Below are positions 61,401 to 64,000 of a stretch of 64,000 bases of DNA, in pieces (position 1 is the stretch's first letter; each line of letters opens with the position of its first letter). A program made the translations under genes and the position numbers. The DNA is from Plutella xylostella (lineage: Eukaryota > Arthropoda > Insecta > Lepidoptera > Plutellidae): assembly GCF_932276165.1 (NCBI RefSeq), contig NC_064008.1, forward strand, positions 563,001 through 627,000, given 5' to 3'. Below the pieces are notes generated by a model. It ran no database searches. It saw only the letters and a program-made list of their open reading frames with translations, and was not told the DNA's origin.

Positions 61401-62611
61401 AGAAACCCGTTCCGAATACGACTCCCCCAAACCATCCCCAGAAACCGCACCATCCGGAACACCAAACGCGTCCCCCAACTCATGGGCAACAGCATCATCC
61501 GACAAGACCCCACTCCGCCTCACTCCACTCATTGCAGATCACTATCCAAAAGAAACAAAGAAAAAACAAAACTCCACCAAAGTTCAAACCGGCAGTGTAC
61601 ATTATATTGCCACCATGTTTTTTTCATATAAAATATATATATTTTTTAAATTTTTTTTCGAATTTTAATAAAGCTTTACATATATAACCCATACCCAAAG
61701 TTTCATTTTTCTGCTACACTTGGATCCTTCTGCTGGTTAAAGGGTTAAGAACATGAGAGTTAAGGCGGTCATCCACTGGCGAGGCGACGGTATAGATTGT
61801 TGGCTTGTCGAATCTCGTTGGTGATCCATTAGCGAACCAAACAGTCTACTCTCATCATTGGCAAAGTCGTGGCGTGCTTTTTGTAACATCGTTGGAGGTT
61901 TTTTAGACCGCGGACTTAGAGGTTATTGGAGGTTTTTCTCGCGAATGGATCACCGCCTTTAGTTGAAGAAACTTTTACATGTACCTCTATTATGTTCGTG
62001 GATACTCACCTTATTTGTTACGCTCAAATCAGCTAGTTTCATGAAGCTAAAGTCTTCAGTCAAATTGTCCGTCAACTCCTTTAAATATGCTTTAAATATC
62101 CAGGGAGACTGGTTTGCAATCCTCACGTATCCTCAGTTACTACTTTCACATCACTTTGTAGGTGTAATTACAGGCTCTTTTTCTTACAAAAATAGGAAAA
62201 ATTAGCCATTGTAATGGCTTTGCGTTGCAAGAATAGGAACTTTTTTCAAAGAGGCGTTGAGTCGCAACTTTGACATATAATCTACTCTGTGTGATGAGCT
62301 CATGATGAGCTCGTGGTGCGAATTTCTAGCTTAGTAACGCTATAATTTTCACTGAACGGTTTGCGTGACGTCATAACACAATGAGCCGCAAAAATGTGCG
62401 GTGGGAGTACGAAATCAGCGATCTTGTTGAAATCGATTCAGCCACTCATCGCTGGGAGTAAGGCTGCAGTTATAGCCAAGTGCCTCTCCTTCATCCAAAA
62501 CGAAGATGCACCACAGTGAAACCAGATAAACCCGCTTTACAGGAAATCCTCGGCTACCACACAAACATGCCGACCAACTCTGACTCTACCTACTACATGA
62601 AGCTCATCCTG
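34421..62611 (+). CDS. Second juvenile hormone epoxide hydrolase-like gene, exons 1-5 (exon 5 interrupted); probable pseudogene or disrupted allele
   Basis: Exons on the plus strand are 34421-34603, 35290-35517, 44444-44608, 49793-49939 and 62543-62611. The first three match exons 1-3 of the 18157-22941 gene in length or nearly so (183, 228, 165 nt) and all join in frame. I see the N-terminal anchor MFSKFVIFAILILIPAW, WWGP (38-41), HGWPGSVREF (151-160) and the nucleophile Asp226 in GGDWGS. Exon 4 stops after LFPD and exon 5 continues EILGYHTNMPTNSDSTYYM, so an intron sits 13 codons earlier than in the paralogue and the paralogue's own intron is missing. Exon 5 then runs straight into an LTR-like sequence whose first bases supply a TGA. 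The C-terminal third with the acid and His is not in the window. Introns carry copia, a non-LTR element, piggyBac and many repeats. If the rest exists it lies beyond the right edge. Confidence 0.8.
34645..34843 (+). mobile_element. Lep1/Helitron-like element, short GTCT tract
   Basis: TCCTAACTAATATTATAAAT at the left, only three GTCT units, then CACGCCAAAACTACTGAACG and a GGGAACAGCTAG end. It lies in intron 1 of the second JHEH gene, 41 bp after the donor. Confidence 0.8.
35866..36132 (+). repeat. tRNA-derived SINE, full length with T-run tail
   Basis: The head has GAATGGCGTAGTGGTTAGTG (box A) and GGTCCCGGGTTCGATTCCCG (box B). The body has GGGTCTTGGATGTGCCCG, CCCCCTATTACATTGGGAC and a GCGTGAGTGCGTG end followed by a run of T. 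It is in intron 2 of the second JHEH gene. Confidence 0.85.
36165..36245 (+). repeat. Retroposon tail with AATAATAATAATAA end
   Basis: GCTGCTAGCATTACGTTCGC and TTTGTGCAATAAAG followed by AATAATAATAATAAT: a diverged relative of the tails at 25250-25360 and 37605-37702. Confidence 0.5.
36305..36434. mobile_element. 130-bp MITE (GGTGGAATTTCACC ends)
   Basis: It begins AGGTGGAATTTCACCAAACG and ends GTTTGGTAAAAGTGACCCT, a relative of 18728-18845. It is about 130 bp from a copy of the other MITE family with which it is nested at 18617-18887. Confidence 0.75.
36567..36760. mobile_element. 194-bp MITE (GCCGCGAGCACAGGATTCGA ends), uninterrupted
   Basis: It begins AGCCGCGAGCACAGGATTCG and ends CGAATCCTGTGCTCGCGGCT, perfect inverted repeats. 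The inner AACAAATGTCACTTTTGGAA allows alignment with the interrupted copy at 18617-18887. Confidence 0.8.
37605..37702 (+). repeat. Retroposon 3' tail (TTGTGCAATAAAA type)
   Basis: CCTCCTGCAGGTTGACTGG, ATGCTCTTAGCATTAAGTCC and AAATTGTGCAATAAAAACAT: inverse of 25250-25360. Confidence 0.6.
38199..38673. repeat. 475-bp direct repeat, left copy
   Basis: It is almost identical to 43103-43576, from ATGTATGAACCTGTAAGTAT to GATGCCATGCCACAGGAGCA, with about seven differences including one indel. Each copy contains an antisense Lep1-like element (38392-38606). The two copies flank the 4.4 kb segment 38672-43096. Confidence 0.9.
38392..38606 (-). mobile_element. Lep1/Helitron-like element
   Basis: CTAGCTGTTCCCGCGCGCTT at the left, an AGAC/GTCT tract of seven units and TATTAGTTAGGA at the right; minus-strand copy of the element described at 29495-29725, within the left direct repeat. 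Confidence 0.8.
38855..39245 (+). repeat. Array of ~85-bp units with a CTCAAAC..GTCTTGAGTC palindrome
   Basis: Five or six units each carry GCAGAAAGGACTCAAAC followed by CGTCTTGAGTCGTTTTAG and ATACTTATTCATTGA. The core ACTCAAAC(N)GT(C)TTGAGT is self-complementary, so every unit can form a small hairpin. These units resemble the element's own terminus. Confidence 0.75.
39193..39490 (-). mobile_element. RTE-like reverse transcriptase fragment
   Basis: On the minus strand the frame encodes TVHRIRVPQRAIERAMLSIS and VFNVGMRVAELKWEWQDTW, the same C-terminal block as at 26040-26316. It lacks both ends. Confidence 0.7.
39518..39634. mobile_element. 117-bp MITE
   Basis: The left TTAGCAATTAACAATCCATA pairs with AAGGATTGTTAATGGCTAA at the right, and CGTCGCTCG pairs with CGAGCGACG. 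It separates two oppositely oriented non-LTR fragments. Confidence 0.65.
40126..41264. mobile_element. Undescribed 1139-bp element: GGG ends, 10-bp target duplication, CGAAT-word arrays, three 170-bp GC-rich units
   Basis: It begins GGGTACACTACATAATTCCG and ends CGGAATATTTGGGTGTTCCC. The 10-mer CGAACTAGAC flanks both sides (40116-40125 and 41265-41274). The left 330 bp consist of degenerate words (TTCCGAAT, CACGAAT, TTACGAA); the right 280 bp carry their inverted forms (ATTCGGTATT, TTCGTGATTAT). The centre holds three tandem units of 170 bp starting near 40500, 40670 and 40840. It has the same architecture and core as 26317-27084. There is no coding frame beyond the tandem units. Confidence 0.75.
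40500..40960 (+). repeat. Three tandem 170-bp units with GC-rich half
   Basis: Each unit begins GAAACGCTCCGCTCCGCTTC and contains GTGCACCTAACACGCTCCTC, TTGCTCGTCGTCGCACCTAT and AAGTTTAAACACCATAAAAA. Units 1-3 are almost identical except for a few bases, so the expansion is recent. The open frame through them is a by-product of the repeat. Confidence 0.85.
41735..41870 (+). repeat. Non-LTR/SINE tail repeat
   Basis: GGGGTCCACTAACCCACACT, GTGGACTAGGCCTAATCCC and CTTCATTGGAAGGAGATCC, ending in GATGATGG; the same family as 22603-22735 and 43790-43988. Confidence 0.65.
41947..41990. repeat. Short perfect hairpin
   Basis: ACCATACGATCGCTGAAA and TTTCAGCGATCGTATGGT are separated by about six bases: an 18-bp perfect stem. 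Possibly the remnant of a tiny MITE or a processed insertion. Confidence 0.7.
42089..42640 (+). repeat. Three tandem ~183-bp units
   Basis: Each unit has TGTCCAACTTT or TGCCCAACTTTTTTCTATG, CTTTATCCTGAAAATTAT, ATATCAAAATCGGTTAAGTT and GGGAACACATTTCCGGTTAG. Units 2 and 3 are nearly identical; unit 1 is diverged. Confidence 0.8.
43103..43576. repeat. 475-bp direct repeat, right copy
   Basis: See the left copy at 38199-38673. It lacks one T in TAATTATAAG, reads GATCCCGAGACATGGCATCA in place of GACCCCGAGACATGGCATTG, and contains its own antisense Lep1-like element (43295-43509). Confidence 0.9.
43295..43509 (-). mobile_element. Lep1/Helitron-like element
   Basis: Copy of the element at 38392-38606 within the right direct repeat, with seven AGAC units. 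Confidence 0.8.
43790..43988 (+). repeat. Non-LTR/SINE tail, internally duplicated
   Basis: The block CCCTTCCTTCATTGGAAGGA, GACCCGCCCCAGCAGTGAGG, GATGGGTCGTGATGAAT occurs twice in tandem, about 90 bp apart. Related to 22603-22735 and 41735-41870. Confidence 0.75.
44023..44420 (-). repeat. Interspersed retroposon tail (AAAGTCAAAGTCAAA start)
   Basis: Inverse of the 1335-1452 repeat: GTCAAAGTCAAATATTTTTA, CTCTCCGTTCGGATAAGGGG. It ends just before exon 3 of the second JHEH gene. Confidence 0.6.
44984..45134 (-). repeat. Copia 3' LTR
   Basis: Left (3' on the minus strand) LTR, 151 bp, identical to 49239-49389. It carries GACGTTTATTGTCACTTTG near its outer side, whose reverse complement includes the poly(A) signal AATAAA. 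Confidence 0.9.
45165..49061 (-). CDS. Copia gag-pol polyprotein, intact
   Basis: A 1298-residue single frame. Order of domains: UBN2/gag-like N-terminus; CCHC zinc knuckle (Cys236, Cys239, His244, Cys249); aspartic protease DSG at 278-280; integrase HHCC finger (His411, His416, Cys446, Cys449) and DDE residues Asp476, Asp539 and Glu575; reverse transcriptase with Asp900 and FVDD (985-988); RNase H toward the C-terminus with TEAEY and YNDNQSA. The order protease-integrase-RT-RNase H is diagnostic for Ty1/copia. No frameshift is needed. The start is the first ATG after the primer-binding site. Confidence 0.95.
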   Translation of the reverse strand: MAGSYIVNVPKLKGRENYDEWAFAAENFLILEGVDINKKQPAASQTAHAAAAASTAIVDTDAQKAKAKLIMTIDSSLYVHIKNEKTVQDVWSRLKSLFDDSGFQRRISLLRHLISIRLEDCESMTFYVTQIVDTAHKLRGTGFQITDEWVGCLLLAGLTEKFAPMIMAIEHSGMTVSTDVIKSKLLDMSAEVGSTEGAFLSKSWQQRKKYNGGTAEMSKSKTSPSKPVNVTKKIRCYKCKQIGHYKNQCNYTGKDKESTVFSTFYMNSTYKKTDWYIDSGASSHMISDKECLSDITFNSSVKQIVVANQTTVPVLCSGNTKLTTLVDGSEFDITVKNVLCIPNLTTNLLSVSELIRNGNKVTFSEDICRIYNRNNVLVGKAQLINGVYKLNIKQESLFVGTAMQETSMLWHRRLGHINSKDLNSMKNGAVEGISYPDKAEIDKFQCVTCCEGKLARQPFSHKGTRSEDVLEMVHADVCGPMETVSIGMSRYFLLFVDDYSRMSFIYLLKSKSEVMKYFQEFKAMVEKQTGKCIKVLRTDNGGEFCGAEMESFMKKCGIIHQKTNPYTPEQNGMCERLNRTIVERARCLLFDANMEKKFWAEAVNTAVYLRNRTLASGLQKTPYELWSGRKPDLSHLRVFGSTAMAHVPKEKRLKWDKKAEKYILLGYAENTKGYRLYNPVTKRIVNSRDVVVMESSCEMTQAVVREKEPDVPEEEEQEQSLRDPNDSTYVPDSECTASSSSADEFYELENEAVQLGPVKQPSLGKRERKKPERYGFSNVCVTNEDILEESLTYEDVMNCSEREQWCQAMEEELQSFHDNEAWELVDRPSDACVVQCKWVYKKKLNSDDTVRYRARLVAKGFTQVQGVDYNETFSPVLKYSTLKLLFAISVNLDLNIRHFDVTTAFLNGHLDETVYMQLPQNLKCEANMSKVLKLKKAIYGLKQSARAWYKKAENCLIELGYKKSAYEPCLFVKCDGNDKTYIALFVDDFFVFSNCNKDVDYLKCQLSASFKLKDLGELKQCLGMNVKIEKDKICVDQEKFIERLLLKFNMKDCKSAETPMEVNLKLEKGENVSSQYPYQQLVGSLMYLAVLTRPDISFCVSYLSQFNTCYNEVHWKHAKRVLRYLSCTRSLGLMYVKNVSDIVGFVDADWASDTVDRRSYTGFCFIYSGCIVSHECRKQQTVALSSTEAEYMAICEASKEAIFLKNILHELVNRKNGTITMYNDNQSAQKLTENSMYHKRSKHIDVRFHFIREAVENKQVKINYLSTVEMPADLFTKSLCKEKHSKFVKKIGIVDVKK
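49223..49238 (-). promoter_or_regulatory. Copia primer-binding site (half-tRNA initiator Met type)
   Basis: Directly inside the 5' LTR the minus strand reads GGTTATGGGCCCAGTA, the same as the Drosophila copia site that pairs with an internal segment of initiator tRNA-Met instead of its 3' end. Confidence 0.75.
49239..49389 (-). repeat. Copia 5' LTR
   Basis: Right (5' on the minus strand) LTR, 151 bp, no difference seen from the other copy. Confidence 0.9.
49440..49665 (+). mobile_element. RTE-like non-LTR 3' fragment
   Basis: The plus strand reads LGEAYVQQWTAMMT near 49590-49640 followed by GATGATGATGA, the end of the same ORF family as 26040-26316. Upstream pieces are decayed. Confidence 0.6.
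49684..49847. repeat. 80-bp inverted repeat spanning the exon 4 acceptor of the second JHEH gene
   Basis: The left arm 49684-49763 is the reverse complement of the right arm 49768-49847 with two mismatches and a 4-base loop (CATT). The right arm holds the last 25 bases of intron 3 with its CAG acceptor and the first 55 bases of exon 4. Confidence 0.9.
50040..51352. other. Intron sequence without recognisable features
   Basis: AT-rich, only short non-coding frames; lies between exon 4 of the second JHEH gene and the non-LTR insertion. Confidence 0.4.
51473..52639 (+). CDS. Non-LTR ORF1 (gag-like, CCHC knuckles)
   Basis: 388 residues from ATG 51473; an in-frame non-ATG extension to 51434 exists but this is the first ATG. 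The N-terminus is basic and polar, with PIYVEGI near residue 50 as in ORF1 of insect I/Jockey-type elements. Tandem zinc knuckles lie at about 213-260 (CFKCMKFRHNAKIC, CSRCSGAHSYKEC, CCNCGGDHLAISKFC). The product should coat element RNA. The stop TAA overlaps the ORF2 start as TAATG, which suggests termination-reinitiation for ORF2. Confidence 0.9.
   Translation: MEPESGGDDDGCMATPRTTKKRKMKEQLPAAASSPDDKYKPYFKPEYKRSYPDNSSKEEFPIYVEGINEKIGNKNPLYLSKFFKNVKGIVEKRRLNANKIMVVFKQAVAANDFLSHSCLKENNLKAYIPAASVERTGTIRFVDKESSNAELYEKLMADAEIIAVRRFTKKVGQEIVPLTTVSVTFVGTSLPQYVFLDKWRYRVYTYVPPLMQCFKCMKFRHNAKICRNDEVCSRCSGAHSYKECTSDNLKCCNCGGDHLAISKFCPIKIEQRKRHESNYLTRMYSKVVSDKDFPALPKPKTDKSVTFALKTKSTPVKKVENNHESPITTPVSTVPTPTTNSNTLSYDYLVKDDIFLQKIIMTLVTLANSNKTNTTTHIKDILIQNLTK
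52639..56526 (+). CDS. Non-LTR ORF2 (endonuclease, reverse transcriptase, RNase H)
   Basis: 1295 residues. Endonuclease at about 1-230 (QHNIQSV, NETWL, SGDFNAHH); reverse transcriptase at about 480-740 with SYRPISLAS, FLDVQGAYDNV, GLMQGASLSP and the FADD active site at 666-669; RNase H at about 955-1085 with YTDGSKS (Asp963), TAEAYA, VSDSKS and WVPSHRGIKGNE; then a Cys-His motif (CTYCEADGADLTHIIMRC). The EN-RT-RNase H order fits the I/LOA superfamily of LINEs and not Jockey, which lacks RNase H. The frame is uninterrupted. Confidence 0.93.
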   Translation: MAVLKIMQHNIQSVNNKKALLKSSLIQNNIDVCLLNETWLKDSNPYLSISGYNYIGKNAKNEHGGVGILIRNSIKYKHLKTSFYQDIQSIAVSLSTANGPLSILCVYCPPKTKNTNSLIRINKLRNIVKQLPKPCIVSGDFNAHHITFGCEITNPRGRELLDLFDECNLCLLNTGAPTTVGRPGCNASAIDVTCVSPDLAPLCEWRVGDDAMGSYHLQTFTDIIVSTTNYQVNDDIEKFLFNKTNWESYHNLSEALFTDFNSNSDSPLQKYDEMCKILNTLRNVCVPVYRCHAGKTCRAPAPWWSEDCADAVKKSKDALAKYRNDMTIENYIDYKRLDARKKMIIKEAKSSSWKKLCSSFNRYTPISRVWNYIRRFKRINTNRNISKNDEWIGNFIDKLAQPANNATNIDLEYIFNSDSNDDTALFLLQPFTDEEFNIALALRKNTTPGLDSFPYIMLQNLHISAKNSILQILNSLWSQQLIPESWKTQCVIPILKSDKPDDDPNSYRPISLASCIGKLCEQMIKIRLDYYVENKNIIPSCQFGFRKGKSAVESFTTYLIDMKNCLLSKSTAVCVFLDVQGAYDNVNLHQMAKVLHLLKLPGKLIKWLFNFSFGRTLYVKYNNILHGPKNAYKGLMQGASLSPILYNLYTSQILHHLPKDVKILQFADDILIYCVNSNVQVAQRNINLALDKLNSYYSNELKLSINSSKSSVLVFGSNRSVNIKYNNIQLPQTEEKKFLGVIFDTKLKFEKHINYICRNAMRGINIMRSLAGTFWGSEPKVLSMLYKSLVRSHFDYSAIVYMNISPVLLKKLDVIQNMALRIISGAMCTTPINNMEAETCIQPLCIRRLFATEKFCLKVLAINNDIVSSRICLPEVLQSSLQTTPYVSAADILNSQYPLITRVMGFVTDLSGNMHKSQLWPVYECKYEALICKLNVDTSFILDEIDFKEYCSNKTNSLYLYTDGSKSLNSVKSGYYDPQNKTTKCFNLDQNCSIYTAEAYAIYQTLMYVQNLNNIEQYNEIIIVSDSKSVLLSLQNFSFNYKVNYIVYKIRNIVYNLNINVTFKWVPSHRGIKGNEVVDKAVNSNHDEDHSNICKIPFTDLYTNLKNDKRRLWNEYYKDVSKMKGRWYAEIQKELPIKPWYHNHKDANERKYITTINRLRFGHCQTPAHLHRMKITDNNKCTYCEADGADLTHIIMRCPKFNMQRLALVADIREALNTEEEENETTNTSASDALEETVESVDSNLMSMPDLPAQIMTADTCHPRNAVPRRVQDILANQKLYKCLFNFISTTVEQI
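56659..57827. other. Intron sequence, no gene seen
   Basis: AT-rich. One loose inverted pair (TATGTTTAAAGCAG near 57258 and CTGCTTTAAACATA near 57375) may be an old MITE. Nothing else is supported. Confidence 0.35.
57828..58043. mobile_element. 216-bp MITE, TA duplication
   Basis: It begins CAGTCAGCCAAAGAGATATG and ends AATATCTATTGCTGACTG, flanked by TA (57826-57827, 58044-58045); GTATGCCACC pairs with GGTGGCATAA. Tc1/mariner-type. Confidence 0.8.
58079..58210 (-). repeat. SINE 3' part
   Basis: The TTCTATTCTATTCTATTCTG tail, then GTACGTGGCTCTCTTGAGTG and AACCTTTGTACATATCCCC, in the same order as the 27368-27726 SINE. Confidence 0.7.
58798..58900 (+). mobile_element. Decayed non-LTR 3' end
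   Basis: GCCACTGGACTTAGCTGGAG, GAGACCAGACATAGGTGG and CACCTCTGGGGTGCCATAGG followed by CTACAACAA: degenerate copy of 21744-22022. Confidence 0.7.
59231..59990. mobile_element. Nested repeat with AACCGACTTC ends and a 115-bp hairpin
   Basis: The left AACCGACTTCGAAAAAGGAG and right GAAGTCGGTTTTT are inverted. The right half (59733-59990) is a near-perfect palindrome: GACCAATCCTAGGTCACAGT pairs with ACTGTGACCTAGGATTGGTC and GCAGGTACTGTTC with GAACAGTACCTGC around a loop of about 30 bases. Confidence 0.75.
60202..60873 (+). pseudogene. piggyBac transposase N-terminal fragment, left arm
   Basis: A 223-residue frame starting MKRNKVPPDDATAHEPEDMP. It is acidic then very proline-rich, and ends with FSDDAPNTTVDQTNLY before running into the palindrome junction. 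The DDxxxxxVxQTNLY block matches the start of the piggyBac transposase domain in the opposite arm. No catalytic residues follow. The family call rests on the TNLY block plus the TTAA-flanked ends. Confidence 0.6.
60745..61532 (-). pseudogene. piggyBac transposase N-terminal fragment, right arm (antisense)
   Basis: On the minus strand one frame starts MSGVRRSGVLSDDAVAHELG (similar to the left arm), meets a stop near 61272, resumes in the same frame and gives LFFGDDVLDIVVEQTNLYAV then NYTPTTKEEIMAW, the beginning of a piggyBac transposase core. Reading then crosses the junction into the antisense of the left arm at about 60845. The plus-strand open frame at 60922-61668 is its shadow. Confidence 0.65.
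61749..62542. other. Intron 4 of the second JHEH gene, 3' part
   Basis: No gene or clear repeat was recognised; it ends in the acceptor GCTTTACAG at 62542. Confidence 0.4.
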
Positions 62612-63970
62612 TGACGTTCCCTACCTGTTTACCTATCGTCCCTACTGGGAGGTAAATGAAAGAGGTAGGTAGGTCCAACGAAAATAGTTTATTGATGGCC
62701 GCAGGCCACCTAAGTCGGTAGAACGGGTCGTGGTGTGTCGGCCTAGTATCTGATTTCACTGCGTAGTTCAAGCACTCCCCTGGATGGTCAGATGCCGGTG
62801 GAACAGGTCGTCAGCCACGGGCAGGGTTGTAGGTCGCCGTGCTCAGCTGTAGGTCCGAAGCGGAAGCGAAGCAGAGGGTAGGCAGCAGTAGGTAGCCAAG
62901 CGAGAAGCCTAGGTCTTCTAAATCCCGTACTGAAATCTTCTTAAACCCCGTACTGAAATCTTCTTAAACCCCGTACTGAAATCTTCTTAAACCCCGTACT
63001 GAAATCTTCTTAAACCCCGTACTGAAACCCTGGAATGGCCAACGAAATACGTTAGGAATGATTCCATAACGTTCCGTGTTACCACCGACGGCAACGCATT
63101 GTAGGTAAGTACTTATGTAGCAAGCGGTGCCGTGGTGAAAACAATCAGAACGGAGTTTACAAATGCGAAGAATTAAGTAGGCTTTAAATTTAACAAAAGA
63201 TAATGAATGCAGAAGGCAATTAAAAAGAAATATTTAAGTTACAAGTTTAACAATGAAAATATTAAAAAGGTGAAGGTAGGATACGGTATTCAAAATGCGA
63301 CCACTGGAATATTCCAACGGTCGGTTGAACACCGTAACCGCCAATAAACAGCTATCCAAAAGCTAAGAAGAAATGTTAGCACACATATTAAAATAAATAA
63401 CATCTTGTTCACAACTTACCCAATATGGGGGTTTGAGGATTTATGTAAAACACAGGTACACAGAGCCAGCAGCGCCTTGTATAGCGGACCCGGAACGGTT
63501 AGGACACTTAAGGTGCACTATCTATTTAAAAATTTACTTTTAAGTCGCAATGATATGTGCGAAGGCAATTATTATTTAGATGCGCAAGCGTACGTTCGAG
63601 TCCAGTGATGGCAAAGCTAATGAATGACTAGCGAGCGGCGACAGCCGTTGAAAGTGTCACGATGTCACGGAATGTTAAAAATAATACCAGGTTATGAACA
63701 ATAAATTTCTACCAATATTAAAATGTGGGCAGGTTTATGAAACTAAATTTCTACCATAAACTGTTTATGACTACAGATTACGTTTCAGTATTTTGAGTGC
63801 GAATGTACTTTAAAAGAAGTTATGTTTTAAAATGTTATTTAGTTTTAGATATTTGATTTAATTAATGTTTTATTTTATTTATTACGTAGTTAAGTGTTAA
63901 AATAAGAAAATAGGCTAATTTAAGTTTAAAAATATGTTTAATTAAAGACATGTACGTCTACAACGTTACA
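62612..63970 (-). repeat. Long (1.36 kb) LTR of a retrotransposon extending past the right edge
   Basis: The plus strand starts TGACGTTCCC and ends CTACAACGTTACA; on the minus strand that is TGTAACGTTG...GGGAACGTCA, giving TG...CA termini. The next 12 bases (TTACCCCCCGTC) read on the minus strand as a purine-rich tract GACGGGGGG, as expected just before a 3' LTR. The internal part of the element is outside the window. The left border is immediately after an in-frame CTG of the JHEH exon 5. Confidence 0.6.
62921..63030 (+). repeat. Five tandem ~25-bp units inside the LTR
   Basis: The unit CCCGTACTGAAATCTTCTTA followed by AAC is repeated four to five times without much change. Confidence 0.85.
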
Positions 63971-64000
63971 TTACCCCCCGTCTCACGGAAAGGATTTTAT
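63971..64000 (-). promoter_or_regulatory. Candidate polypurine tract and internal edge of the LTR element
   Basis: The minus strand reads GTGAGACGGGGGG next to the LTR boundary. The tract is the expected plus-strand primer of an LTR element oriented leftward. Confidence 0.45.

Larger units (their letters stand above)
58963..61744. mobile_element. piggyBac-like element, TTAA duplication, internally palindromic
   Basis: Ends CCCTTTAACTGATGATGG and CTTCTGCTGGTTAAAGGG are inverted repeats, flanked by TTAA (58959-58962, 61745-61748). Internally ATGGTGGCAATATAATGTAC (60118) is inverted as GTACATTATATTGCCACCAT (61597-61616). Between them lie two diverged copies, head to head, of a transposase N-terminal region. 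The DDE domain is missing, so the element is non-autonomous. A foldback repeat (59231-59990) is nested in its left part. Confidence 0.8.

Noticed and set aside
60922..61668. A 248-codon plus-strand Pro/Ser-rich frame
   Set aside because: It is the antisense of the right-arm transposase fragment, whose minus-strand frame carries the recognisable FFGDDVLDIVVEQTNLY block.

Overview
The window is nuclear DNA of a lepidopteran (moth or butterfly). The evidence is spliced genes with lepidopteran-type juvenile hormone epoxide hydrolases (JHEH), an AT-rich background with GTAAGT/TTNCAG introns, and dense insect transposable elements: Lep1/Helitron-like repeats with (GTCT)n tracts, tRNA-derived SINEs, non-LTR tails ending in GATGATGATG or AAC repeats, a copia element, a piggyBac-like element and many MITEs. 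It is not prokaryotic and I see no operon. I read exon-intron structures by hand from splice signals, reading-frame continuity and comparison of the two JHEH copies.

Layout. (1) 217-10228, minus strand: twelve exons of a membrane-anchored protein resembling the N-terminal half of APD1-4-type (DUF4792/DUF4793) RING E3 ligases; its 3' end is beyond the left edge. (2) 10872-11894, minus strand: an intact, intronless bacterial-type murB (type I UDP-N-acetylenolpyruvoylglucosamine reductase) with all catalytic residues, most simply a horizontal transfer. (3) 11.9-18.1 kb: AT-rich, no coding gene seen, a few repeats. (4) 18157-22941, minus strand: a complete seven-exon JHEH gene of 460 residues. 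(5) 23-34 kb: nested transposons, including a possible 6 kb composite element sprinkled with a CACGGCAATGAAA word and a 1.6 kb foldback element. (6) 34421 onward, plus strand: a second, divergently oriented JHEH-like gene with four exons and part of a fifth, stretched over 28 kb by insertions. Its fifth exon appears to be cut by a long LTR at 62612.

Inside the introns of the second JHEH gene sit an intact copia element (identical 151-bp LTRs, 5-bp target duplication), a full-length RNase-H-bearing non-LTR element (two intact ORFs, 11-bp target duplication), a piggyBac-like element (TTAA duplication) holding two head-to-head copies of a transposase N-terminus, and a 4.4 kb nest flanked by 475-bp direct repeats. 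Two insertions (26317-27084 and 40126-41264) share a GC-rich core unit, GGG-starting inverted ends and 8-10 bp target duplications, and look like one undescribed transposon family built from degenerate short words.

The two hydrolases would act on juvenile hormone or related epoxides in the ER membrane. The murB and APD-like genes have no evident functional link to them; the neighbourhood is an ordinary eukaryotic gene order interrupted by mobile DNA.
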